DNA from: Nansenia antarctica
Lineage: Eukaryota > Chordata > Actinopteri > Argentiniformes > Microstomatidae
Assembly (NCBI GenBank): GCA_963989245.1
Contig: OZ022342.1
Span: 54,960,817-55,024,816, forward strand
Reading direction: 5' to 3'
DNA length: 64,000 nt
The notes under the pieces were generated by a model that did not search any database, had not been told where the DNA came from, and saw only the letters and a list, made by a program, of their open reading frames with translations. The position numbers and the translations under genes were made by a program. Shown in pieces: positions 22,915 to 39,576 of the stretch; position 1 is the stretch's first letter; every line of letters begins with the position of its first letter.

Positions 22915-25900
22915 ATGGTTTTAATCTGGACTCAGTTTGGTGTAAAAACCAAAAATGTCAAGAGCAAGGTCCGTGTTATGCACAAAGATCACAGCTCCGG
23001 CTCGGCATCAGAGGTAAGTTTGACTTTTTTTGGTATAATTATGTTTTCTGGCATAAGATCTATTTTTGTTGCAGTCTGGATGGCTCGATCCCCTAAAAGT
23101 TGACAGTCATTTAACACTGAGTTTAATCATTCATGCGATTTGTGGGCTAATTTTGAGTTTCCTATTTTGAGATTACTGAAAAAAAAATTTTTTTCTTAAT
23201 GCCTGTTTACCGTCAGCCATATGGACAATGAAAATCGATTTTCACAATATCATAATTCAAGATGATTGTATCTATTGAACCACTGCAACCAATCGGTCTA
23301 GTCTCTCTCACTTTGCTCATAGATGCACAGCACAGATATCTCCATTATAAGCTGGAGGGGATAAAATGTCCCTCAAGTGCCTTAGCCTGCCTATATTTTT
23401 CACCAACTACTTTCACAAAGGCTGCAGTGCAGTGCATGCAATAGTAAAGGATAAGTTGATATCGATACAGGTCAACATTTTATATTCAAAGAAAGCACTG
23501 ATCTTTTGAAGTCTGCATCTCTCACATTGGTCAGCAGCACACACACACACAGCACCAGAGACATCTTATGTGACTCAGCTCTAAATGTTCAGGCCATTGT
23601 CAATCGGATGTTGAATGTCACACATGCCAGTTGTCATGAAGCTGCTGGATGCTTGCCGTGCATTTTTATGGCAGACCATTTACGCAAGACTGAGGAGTGG
23701 TTGACATTTAGTGACTAGGGAGCTCTAGTCTTCGCATGTCTTATTCAGCTCTGGAGCTTTGATCAGTTAGTTCAGGACGTGGGGAAGGATAGAGTGACTC
23801 CATTGGTGGGTGTGATGAAGTGAGGCGTCTGTCCTTGACATCAGTTGGCCTTATGATAACTGGTTATTCTGAGCTAACATTAGTCTAACCCTGTGACTGC
23901 CCCTGTTTTTCCAGGAGACCAAAACGGAGACAGAGGTTCCCTGTCTGTCCATCAAGCCCATGGGGAAAGATTTCTACAAGGTCTTGGGTGTGTCGTCTGA
24001 CTCCAACGAAGATGAGATCAAACGGGCATACAGGAAAATGGCCCTGAAGTTCCACCCTGACAAGAACAGCGAAGCAGACGCAGAGGACAAGTTCAAGGAG
24101 ATCGCAGAAGCCTACGAGATTCTGACCGACCCCAAGAAGAGAATCATTTACGACCAGTATGGAGAGGAAGGTGAGAGCAGGCCCTTTACTCTTAACTCTC
24201 AGTTTAGTATAAGAAGACAGGTTAGTCTATAGTTAAATGGTTGATGGCAAGCATTACCTTTGGTGAATGCTGTTGTTAAGGTTATCACTAAAAAGTTAAG
24301 CACTGTCTCCTCCCTGGGAATCAGCCAAACATATTTAGGGCAGTCATCTGCAGACTTATTAATTATTCAGTCCCTGGCAAATATGTTTTCCTCAATCTTC
24401 AAAGAGGCGAATGTAAATTTGGAAAGCCATTGCATTGAATATGCATGAGTAGAACTTTGTCGGAGCTTAGGAGTAGAATACAAGATCACTCAAGATAGAA
24501 GCAAGTATGGATGCATACACTGTCAGTATAATGTATTAACTGAATTGTCTTTCTCGTCTGTGTCACAGGCCTTAAAAATGGAGGTGGGGTGTCAATGGCG
24601 GGCAAGGGGAACTCCCACCACTACACTTACCACGGCGATGCCCACACCACATTTTCCTCCTTCTTCAAGGGCTCCGACCACTTTGACATCTACTTCGGGA
24701 AGGAGATGGACAGCGAAGAGGACCTCTTCAACCCCTTCAGCCGGTTCACCTTCAGCCACGTGGGCGGTAACCAGGACGGCGGGCTGCGGCGTGGCCGGAG
24801 GCGGCTGCAGAGAGTGGCTGTGGTGCATGACCTCCTGGTGACCCTGGAGGAGGTCTTCCATGGCTGCACCAAGCACATGAAGATCACCCGCCACCGCCTC
24901 AACCCAGACGGCAGGAGCCTTCGGACTGAGGACAAGGTCCTTAACGTGGTGGTGAAGAAAGGCTGGAAGGCAGGAACCAAGATCACCTTCCCAAGAGAGG
25001 GCGACGAGACGCCTAACAACATCCCCGCCGATGTGGCCTTCATCCTCAAAGACAAGAAACACCCCTGCTACAGGAGAGAAGGGTCCAACATCGTCTACAC
25101 AGCCAAGATAACCCTCAAAGAGGTAAGAGTGAGTTCATGGATTAGTGGAAGAAGGCAGTAATGCTTAGGAAGTACAGCACTGCCATAAACGGCATAGGGA
25201 TGATAGAACATTCTGTTTATGGAGAAGCCTCTCAGCCTCCTCTCGTCCTTAGCCTGGCTGACAGACCCCCACTAACACAGCATCCGCCCACGCCTCCCCT
25301 ACCTCGTCAGCCCCTGCAGAGTGAGAGAACTGCAGCTAAATTTAGCCTCCTTTGCAGCTCGCCCCCTCACAGCACTCTTCACTCGCTCTCCCAAATACGA
25401 CTCTGCGCCAGAGCGAGGCAGCCTTTGGCATCTTCTCTGTGTGGCGCTCACTCATACATCCCACGTCCGGATTAAAAATACAAGCATTCACAGACAGCTC
25501 CTCCATCTTCCTCTCGACTTACTCCCACACACAGCTAGAACATAGGAGCAGAGATTATAGCATTTCAGAACACTGTACCGTTATGTAAGAGAGGAAATGA
25601 TTGTCTTCTGGGGGCAGCTGCTCCACATTCTCCCGGTGATGTAATATGTCACTTCAAAAAATGATGCTGTTAGATAAGACATGCTCTGCATTCTCTCTGT
25701 GCTACTAATTGTTGCAAATTATATGCCAAGTCGTTTACAATTTTTTTTCCAAAATGTTCTCAAATTAGAGATGGTAATAGAGGTTAACCTTTTCCCTATT
25801 TCTCTCTCTCTCTCTCTCTCACTCTCCAGGCTCTATGTGGATGCACAGTTAACGTCCCCACCATTGACAACAGAATGATGCCCCTGCCGTGCAGTGATGT

Positions 25901-26063
25901 CATCAAACCTGGTGCTGTCCGGAGACTAAGGGGTGAGGGGCTACCCCTGACCAAGAACCCCTCTCAGCGCGGGGACATGGTGGTGGAGTTCCAAGTGCTC
26001 TTCCCTGACAGGATCCCTCCCCAGTCCCGTGAGATCATCAAACACAGCCTAGCCCAGTGCTAG
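22915..26063 (+). CDS. dnajb5: DnaJ homolog subfamily B member 5 (Hsp40)
   Basis: Type II Hsp40 co-chaperone that stimulates Hsp70 ATPase and delivers clients. Exons 22915-23013, 23915-24170, 24569-25122 and 25830-26063 join in phase to 380 residues. The first exon encodes the extended N terminus seen in the long DNAJB5 isoform (VLIWTQFGVKTKNVKSKV). The J domain starts at MGKDFYKVLG (residue 49) and carries the invariant HPD in KFHPDKN. It is followed by a short Gly-poor linker and by the C-terminal substrate-binding domains, with ALCGCTVNVPTID and DVIKPGAVRRLRGEGLP. An internal ATG at 23960 would give the short isoform. The gene lies two genes from vcp, as in the human 9p13 region. Paralogue choice (B5 over B1/B4) rests on the N-terminal exon and C-terminal wording. 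Confidence 0.93.
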
Positions 26064-26725
26064 CGTTCTAGTGACCAACATAGCTATATCTGTGTGTTAT
26101 CAATCACAGTTTTGCTAGGTGCTATCACAACTAAACACAGCTTCTCCCTGTGCTCGGACGGTGGCAGTGGTACTGAAGGGGTCAGATGGAAGCTTGAAAA
26201 TGAACGTCCTCATTATAGGCATTTATAGGCATACATACTCAACACCTATAATGCCAGGGGAGCACTGTGTAGGGTTTACATAACTAATGGAGTCCTTTGT
26301 GTCCCGGCACATCCACTGACTGACTAGCCTTTCTCTTGAATGAAAAGGGTAGATGTACTGTGACTCTATACTGCTAACCTATATCAAGAACTCTATGATA
26401 TTCTATGATATTCAAGTCAGTAGACTTACAGAACCCTGAGTAGTTGAATCACGTGACATGACATGATATGATTCTACAAGTTGTATGGTGTTCATATGAC
26501 TGGAGTTCTGCATTGAGTTATATTACAATTACAAAAATGTACTTGTGTACAAGAATGTTCTTGTGTACAAAAACAGTTAACTTTGTCTCTAAGAGAGATT
26601 CCTCTGTCAAATGTTCAATTGAATAATTTGAAATGTTTGTATATACCTATTGTCTATCTAAACCTGTACACTGTAAATGTATATTCGAGATTGAGATATA
26701 AACATAAAGAAAAGCATGGTCAATG

Positions 26726-26731
26726 AATAAA
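26726..26731 (+). terminator. dnajb5: Poly(A) signal of dnajb5
   Basis: AATAAA some 660 bases after the dnajb5 stop; the intervening sequence is AT-rich and looks like 3' UTR. Confidence 0.6.
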
Positions 26732-27666
26732 AAACCTGACTTTTAACTCTCTTACCCATCCTTGAAAGTGATTGGTTGTATTATGAAATGTGCAGCTATG
26801 ATCATGAGTCTTGGAGCAAATAATTGCCATTACTACAGGCAACATTAAAACAGGAATGCTGCTGACAATAGTTTAATAATGGTGTTTAGGTGCAGCTAAC
26901 AGCCCACTCCTAATGTACTAGTGCCACCTTGTGGCGAATGCTGAGGTAAGCGAAAGAGGAAAGATTGCAGAAATACAGTATCAGTTAGTAGCCTACCTCC
27001 TCACAGATTCTCTCTCTCTGACACTGGCCCCATTTGAATAATTAATCAACACATTCTTCATTCCTGCTCTTTAATAAATGATCCAATATTAGTTCCAACA
27101 ATCTTGATAAATGCAGGTATTCAACAGGATCTATGATTCTGTTTTATTGGCAGCAGAAATCATTTTAGACAATTACTTATCATAACGTTGTGTAGAGTTG
27201 GTGTACTAGAACGGTAAGGTCTTAAACCCAGAGAACATCATTCACAGGCTAGGTCTTTAACGGCCCCGGGGCACACCTGCGCATCTCATGAGCGCGCAGT
27301 CGAGTAGCCTACAATGGTGAACAGCTTTTCAAGCAAGTCAGTCAACTTGTGTTAATCTGTGGGCCTACTCAAAACAAAAGTGTTGATTTCTAAGTAAGAT
27401 CTCCTATGTTGATGAAAATGTGGAGCTGCTGCATTATGGTGATGCCGAAAAATCTCCAAATTCTGGACGACATTTTTGAGGCCACATGGTTCGCCAAGTA
27501 CGATACGAAATCAAAGCAACCGGTCCAGCAGATTCAGCTACAAAGGTCGGAGCTGCCTCGTGAAATTGATTACTGCAACAAAACACCTGACCCGAAACCC
27601 CAATTAAGCCACGCAATTGTGTAATCTGTATGTGTTCTGGAATTGGACGAAATGTGACGTGATGAA
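26732..27666. other. Intergenic and probable 5' leader of huluwa-like gene
   Basis: About 930 bases. The last 300 bases before 27667 are likely promoter and 5' UTR of the next gene. A 72-codon frame at 27406-27624 is open, but I recognise nothing in it and do not call it a gene. Confidence 0.4.
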
Positions 27667-30600
27667 ATGTCGCAAATCGATGCATCAACAGCACAATCCT
27701 CCAATTTGACTGAAGGTTTACCAATTACAAGCTTGACTCTACTCGTTCTCCTACTTATACCCTGTGTGGTTCTCCTGCTTCTATTGAACTGCCTGTTCCT
27801 GGGTTACAAGTTACTAGTTTTATCCAAAAGAAACAGAAAACGGCGAGAAGACTACGAGAGCACACTTTTACAATCAACTCTCTCGACGCGCCAGAGAATG
27901 ACCAGAATATCAGACGCGCCAATGTTGCCAAATCAGGACGGCATCAGAACGTACGTGTCCGTTTCAGAACCGATGTTGGCCCAACCCGTGACTTCTTCTT
28001 CCAGAACCTCGTCGAAGGAGAGGGCAGCAGCAGGTGATCATAGGATCAGGTTCATCCGACCGGATGGAGCCACGGGAGGTGGCTCGGAGTCTCTGAGGGC
28101 GCCGAGCACCATATTAATGACTTTATCCACGACTGGGTCGACTTCCAGGGTTGGCCTGCCTGGCAGCAAAATGTACTGGTGCAGGAGCGCCCCTGTCTTA
28201 ACACAGTCTAGTGACTCTGAGGCCGATCGACCGAACCTCGTGCCACCCAATTCACCTGCACCGAACCATCCCCAGACAAGGGTAAGTGAACATTTGTGAG
28301 CTTTGGATTCTGTAGCTATACAGGTGCTGGTCATATAATTAGAATATCATCAAAAAGTTGATTTATTTCAGTAATTCCATTCAAAAAGTGAAACTTGTAT
28401 AATGTATACATTCATTCCACACAGACTGATATATTTCAAGTGTTTATTGCTTGTAGTTTTGATGATTATTACTGACAACTAATGAAAACCCCAAATTCAG
28501 TATCTCAGAAAATTTTAATATTGGGGAAAAGTTCAATATTGAAGACACCTGGTGCCACACTCTAATCAGCTAATTAACTCAAAACACCTGCAAACACCTT
28601 TAAATGGTCCCTCAGTCCAGTTCTGTAGGCCAGTGTTTCCCAACCCTCTCCTCGGGGCACTCCAGCCGCACCACATATTTGATCTGTTCCACCACCAGCA
28701 CCCCTGATTCAACTAATCAAGTACAAACCATAATTGATTTGTACGTGATTAGTTGAATCAGGTGTGCTGGTGGTGGAACAGATCAAATATGTGGAGCGGC
28801 TGGGGTGCCCCGAGGAGAGGGTTGGGAAACACTGCTGTAGGCTACACAATCATGGGGAAGACTGCTGACCTGACAGTTGTCCAAAAGACGACCATTGACA
28901 CCTTGCACAAGGAGGGCAAGACACAAAAGGTCATTGCTAAAGAGGCTGGCTATTCACAGAGCTCTGTCTCCAAGCAAATGAATAGAGAGGCGAAGGGAAG
29001 GAAAAGATGTGGTAGAAAACAGTGTACAAGCAATAGGGATAACCGCACCCTGGAGAGGATTGTGAAACAAAGCCGATTAAAAAATGTGGGGGAGATTCAC
29101 AAAGAGTGGACTGCAGCTGGAGTCAGTGCTTCAAGAACCACCACACACAGACGTATGCAAGACATGGGTTTCAGCTGTCGCATTCCTTGTGTCAAGCCAC
29201 TCTTGAACAAGAGACAGTGTCAGAAGCGTCTCGCCTGGGCTAAAGACAAAAAGGACTGGACTGCTGCTGAGTGGTCCAAAGTTATGTTCTCTGATGAAAG
29301 TAACTTTTGCATTTCCTTTGGAAACCAAGGTCCCAGAGTCTGGAGGAAGAGAGGAGAGGCACAGAATCCACGTTGCTTGAAGTCCAGTGTAAAGTTTCCA
29401 CCGTCAGTGATGGTCTGGGATGCCATGTCATCTGCTGGTGTTGGTCCACTGTGTTTTCTGAGGTCCAGGGTCAACGCAGCCGTCTACCAGGAAGTTTTAG
29501 AGCACTTCATGCTTCCTGCTGCTGACCAACTTTATGGAGATGCAGATTTCATTTTCCAACAGGACTTGGCACCTGCACACAGTGCCAAAGCTACCAGTAC
29601 CTGGTTTAAGGACCATGTTATCCCTGTTCTTAATTGGCCAGCAAACTCGCCTGACCGTAGCCCCATAGAAAATCTATGGGGTATTGTGAAGAGGAAGATG
29701 CGATGCGCCAGACCCAACAATGCAGAAGAGCTGAAGGCCACTATCAGAGCAACCTGGGCTCTCATAACACCTGAGCAGTGCCACAGACTGACGGACTCCA
29801 TGCCACGCCGCATTGCTGCAGTAATTCAGGCAAAAGGAGCCCCAACTAAGTATTGAGTGCTGTACATGCTCATACTTTCCATGTTCGTACTTTTCAGTTG
29901 GCCAACATTTTTAAAAAACCTTGTTTTGTATTGGTCTTAAGTAATATTCTAATTTTCTGAGATACTGTATTTGGGATCTTCATTAGTTGTCAGTAATAAT
30001 CATCAAAATTAAAAGAAATAAACATTTGAAATATATCAGTCTGTGTGTAATGAATGAATATAATATACAAGTTTTACTTTTTGAATGGAATTACTGACAT
30101 AAATGAACTTTTTGATGATATTCTAATTATATGACCAGCTTATATGATTATATAAGTATATGATTATATGCTTATATGATTGTATTGTATGATTATATGC
30201 TTATATGATTGTATGCCTTGGACATGTCTATGGACAAGTCTATTATTATCTTTACGCAGGTGATCTCTGACCTGGGGATGCGTCGAAGCAGCACTATGGA
30301 ATTGCTGAATGAGCTAAACAACCCGGGTGGAGACCAGTTTCATGATAAGGTCCTATTTGAATGCGAGTACGCCAGTATCATGCCTCTGGAGACCTCTTGT
30401 ATCGCCGGGAACTCTTCGACCATGGGTCCTGGCTTAGACAGTGACTTCGGAGCAAGCGCTGGTGAGTTCTTGGCGTAATTGTAATGTTACTTAATGAGGA
30501 CACTTTTTTTGTAGGACTTGTACCACACAATTTCTCTGGGGTTACTGTCATATAGACTCAGACTGTAGGCTGATAAATTATGCATGCGTTTACCCCCCAG

Positions 30601-30767
30601 GGGTCTCCCTCCGCATCTTGTCCGGTGACAGTGATGGTCTCACCAACGGTGTGTGGAACTCAGGGTTGGAGTGGGACTATTATGACCCCTGCTACGTGAG
30701 GCAAAATAACATACCCAAACATAAACATCATAAACCTGCAATACATACCAAGCAATACTGGGTATGA
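27667..30767 (+). CDS. hwa: Huluwa-like maternal dorsal determinant, single-pass membrane protein
   Basis: Exons 27667-28281, 30260-30461 and 30601-30767 join in phase to 327 residues. There is a short N terminus, one strong transmembrane stretch at about residues 21-51 (LTLLVLLLIPCVVLLLLLNC), a basic stop-transfer KRNRKRRE, and a long Ser/Thr-rich cytoplasmic tail. The tail contains PPNSP (residues 193-197), the motif I recall as required for Axin binding in zebrafish Huluwa, which stabilises beta-catenin and sets the dorsal organiser independently of Wnt ligand. The size is close to the zebrafish protein (about 294 aa as I recall). The C-terminal part holds MRRSSTMELLNEL and GLEWDYYDPCY. 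The name rests on topology, length and motif, not on a database match. Alternative: another single-pass adaptor-like protein. A Tc1 element fills most of intron 1. Confidence 0.72.
28631..28834. mobile_element. hAT-type foldback MITE nested in the Tc1 element
   Basis: A 204-base near-perfect palindrome with ends CAGTGTTTCCCAACCCTCTC and its complement, bounded on both sides by the 8-base direct repeat CTGTAGGC (28623-28630 and 28835-28842). The CAGTG termini and 8-base duplication fit the hAT superfamily. It encodes nothing of its own and can only move with a transposase from elsewhere. Confidence 0.93.
28852..29856 (+). CDS. Tc1-like transposase, intact
   Basis: 334 residues from the ATG at 28852 (MGKTADLTVVQKTTI), close to the usual 340 of Tc1 transposases. 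It has an N-terminal pair of helix-turn-helix regions (residues about 10-110, with GYSQSSVSKQM) and then the catalytic core. The catalytic triad is complete: D148 (MFSDES), D238 (FQQDLAPAH) and E273 (SPIENLWG), with 34 residues between the last two, i.e. DD34E. No stop or frameshift is present. The frame stays open upstream into the nested foldback element to an ATG at 28753, which would add 33 unrelated residues; the 28852 start is the normal family start. Confidence 0.93.
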   Translation: MGKTADLTVVQKTTIDTLHKEGKTQKVIAKEAGYSQSSVSKQMNREAKGRKRCGRKQCTSNRDNRTLERIVKQSRLKNVGEIHKEWTAAGVSASRTTTHRRMQDMGFSCRIPCVKPLLNKRQCQKRLAWAKDKKDWTAAEWSKVMFSDESNFCISFGNQGPRVWRKRGEAQNPRCLKSSVKFPPSVMVWDAMSSAGVGPLCFLRSRVNAAVYQEVLEHFMLPAADQLYGDADFIFQQDLAPAHSAKATSTWFKDHVIPVLNWPANSPDRSPIENLWGIVKRKMRCARPNNAEELKATIRATWALITPEQCHRLTDSMPRRIAAVIQAKGAPTKY

Positions 30768-31102
30768 TGAAAGGATATTTTAATAACGACCTAACTTATT
30801 TTTTATAAATGTTTCTCTTTTCTGAATGTTATTCTATAAAAAAGAGCACTTGCACAAAGATTATCACGTTTATACTCAGTTCATACCTATCAGTGTAATA
30901 CTTAACACCAATTTTAGATTACAACACTTTTTGTTTAATAAGAATTGCAGTCACTGTATCACATTTATTCAGTGTTCATTGTCCAAGACACTTGTGATAG
31001 TCACTAAATTGCTTCACATATTTGTTTTGCTCACAATTTATGGCTTATATCATGTTAGAAAATGTGTGCCATGTGGTCTTTATTAAGCACTTCATACACT
31101 TG

Positions 31103-31108
31103 AATAAA
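31103..31108 (+). terminator. hwa: Poly(A) signal of huluwa-like gene
   Basis: AATAAA 336 bases after the stop, with a second AATAAA at 31152-31157. Either could end the transcript before the convergent vcp gene. Confidence 0.5.
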
Positions 31109-31159
31109 TATGTATTATGCACTGCTTGATTTCATTCACTTATACTTTTCAAATAAAGA

Positions 31160-31852
31160 TTGTGTTTAATATCAATCCCAAACATTACTTGTCATGGTTT
31201 AATTTTGATCAGTTACCTCCTGATCTCTACAGGTCTACTAACTGCACAAGGGAAGAAAACTGCCAAGAAACCAAGAAAACTGCTCAGGAGTAGATTTTTT
31301 TGAAAGCTTCGTAGAAGCTAAGTTAGAAGGCTAAGTGGTAAAAATAATAATATATATTGCTACAAAGCTTTCAGGAAACTCACCCCAAAACAGTTAATAG
31401 CTGTTACGTCATTTCAATTATAACAGAATAGTAGACTATTTTATTAAACAATCAAGCAAAACAGGAAAAAACAACAATGACACTTATTATCACCAGGTCA
31501 TTTATTTTTCATTTCTTAGAATTGCATTTTTCACATTTTTTGTGTTCAACCCTATTACATTATGCTATATTCATAAAAAATGACAAGTCATATGCATATC
31601 TCCTCCCATTCCTTTATAACAGGCTAGTATTGTACCCTTCAATTGAGCGGCTCATATGAAGCCAAATATCCTCCTCAATCCCCCTCCTACAACCTTCTGA
31701 CCCAGCCCCCACCCCCAAATCCTTACAAAGTCTGACGTAATCTTCCCCAAAGCCTGTTTACAGACAAGCTGCAACATGCTGTCTCTAACATTTAAGGGAG
31801 ATGAGAGAGGCTTGACATCGAAGTAAATATGAATTTAATCTTAAACATGGAA

Positions 31853-31886
<34 letters not shown>

Positions 31887-31965
31887 GCATTGTACAGTTT
31901 TGCCAGGATGTATGAGGAGCTTTGGTCCACCATGTGGTAGAGTTTTGGTCCACTTAGGGTTGTGT
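31160..31965. other. Spacer between convergent genes, includes vcp 3' UTR
   Basis: About 800 bases between the huluwa-like poly(A) signals and the vcp stop. The right part, including a (GT)n tract at 31855-31883, is probably vcp 3' UTR. A TTTATT at about 31501 is a possible minus-strand poly(A) signal. No gene seen. Confidence 0.45.
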
Positions 31966-38084
<6,119 letters not shown>

Positions 38085-38350
38085 GGTACTCCGTCTGGTA
38101 TATTCGAAGAGTGATTGTGGTTTTCTTTAGTTTCGTAGCCTTCTCATGTATGTGTCCCTGTCCAACTGAGAGCACCGCCGACTAGTATGATCAGTAGCTA
38201 GCTTCGCTCAGCGCTGCGGTAAAGCACGGAGGAACATCACCACGTCAACGAGCCAATCACGAAAGGGAACGCTTCTTGGTATTTTCTTCCTAGTAACAAC
38301 TTGTCATTGGTCTGAAAAGACTAAGCTCCGTGACTGACATGACTTTTATC
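38085..38350 (-). promoter_or_regulatory. vcp: Probable vcp promoter and 5' UTR
   Basis: Sequence directly upstream of the vcp start, with several CG dinucleotides and inverted CCAAT boxes (ATTGG at about 38305, CCAAT at 38252). Typical of a housekeeping promoter without a TATA box. The transcription start cannot be fixed. Confidence 0.45.
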
Positions 38351-38559
38351 ATTGCTTTATTATCAGGTCAGGTTCAGGTTCTCATGTTTACATAGTCATG
38401 TTATTCATTTTTCATACGTGTCTTCAGGGTACATCGTAATTGTCCCCCCTCAAGACCTCTTCATCCCCACTGTACAGTTTCTCTACTGTAAATACATGAA
38501 TAATAAATAAATAACAAATCTTCCTTTTCTAATATTGAGACTGCCAATGGCACCTGGTC

Positions 38560-38690
38560 CTAGCATGGATTTCTTTTTCGTATGATGACTGATAGATAGG
38601 TGATTCACTTCTTAGACAATTGTATTTGTTGTAAGTCGCTTTGGATAAAGGTGTCCGCTAAATTAAGAAAATGCAATTAATAAGATAATA
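38560..38690 (+). repeat. SINE/L2 3' tail remnant
   Basis: Contains TTGTAAGTCGCTTTGGATAA followed by AGGTGTCCGCTAAATTAAG, the same 3' tail as the SINE at 384 and the L2 copy at 6100. The 5' head is not recognisable, so this is a truncated copy. Confidence 0.7.
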
Positions 38691-39456
38691 CTGTAAAATA
38701 ATACAATATCACACCATCATGTCAAAACATTCATGTGAGTGGTGACTGAAGTTCATCCTAAGTCAAACTGTGCCAGTAAGGATAACCGAAGTCAAAGTCA
38801 TCAACTTACTAGATTCAGATGTCATGTGCCATTTGAGACACTACAGCCAGGAGACCTGTTCTTCTGTTTGTCAATCTAACAACGTGAAACTAATAACTGG
38901 TGTACCATTCATGATTGAAATTCATATACAAACCGTTTGATCAGGAAAATTAGGTTGTTCTGGCCATAGATTTTTAATTTACAGGACACATGCAGGGATT
39001 TCACTGAGATGTAAACAATGATGTTATCAGAGGAGAACCAGTGACAGACCAAACCACTGCAGTTGAGGTGTGTTCCTGCCTCTTGCCATCAGTAAAATGT
39101 GTTTCTCATTTGTTCCATATTGCCCCAACTGTGTTTAAATTAGAACAATTAAAGAGTCTTGAATGAGATTAAGTGTTTCATTCCAAAACACTCGCAATTG
39201 TCAAATACATTTTCTTTCCAACAAATGCATGAAATGGAACTCTTCATATTGGAAAGCACAGTAGCCATGTTATTTGGGTTAGGATGTAATCAATCTTTAT
39301 AAAAAATCATGACAAATGTCACATGACCAACATTTGCTAATGGATATAGTTTTGGAATTAAGCTCTTCAGATGATGTTTCAATGTTGTAAGTCAAGACCA
39401 TACCAAAAAAGAAGACACAGTAAGGAAGGAGTCCAAGAATCCTGGGGTAGGAACGC
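38691..39456. other. Intergenic between vcp and atp5fa1, nothing recognised
   Basis: About 770 bases of AT-rich sequence. No coding or RNA feature seen. Confidence 0.5.
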
Positions 39457-39462
39457 TTTATT
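39457..39462 (-). terminator. atp5fa1: Poly(A) signal of atp5fa1
   Basis: TTTATT on the plus strand, i.e. AATAAA on the gene strand, 115 bases past the stop codon. Confidence 0.7.
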
Positions 39463-39576
39463 CTCTGTCAGGAGATATCTGTACATTAAAGATCAAGTGC
39501 CACTTGAAGTTCATAGAAAGTTTAACTAGCGCACTATGCAAACATTGACAAAATACTTTGACCAAATATTAACACA

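Larger units (their letters stand above)
28319..30139 (+). mobile_element. Tc1/mariner element in huluwa intron 1
   Basis: The left end begins TACAGGTGCTGGTCATATAA; the right end finishes with ATTATATGACCAGC, its complement minus the last few bases. The inverted ends extend for about 200 bases with high identity (TTCCATTCAAAAAGTG, CAGACTGATATATTTCAA). The element carries one transposase frame and, just before it, a nested foldback insertion. The terminal five or so bases of the right end are lost or degenerate, which could hinder mobilisation. Confidence 0.92.

Noticed and set aside
24592..25062. Minus-strand frames of 121-156 codons over dnajb5 exon 3
   Set aside because: They are shadows of a GC-rich coding exon, with no family resemblance.
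27406..27624. A 72-codon gene upstream of the huluwa-like gene
   Set aside because: No recognised domain, no second exon evident, and it lies where the 5' UTR and promoter are expected.
28753..29856. A 367-residue transposase starting at 28753
   Set aside because: The first 33 codons are encoded by the nested hAT palindrome; the family start is at 28852.
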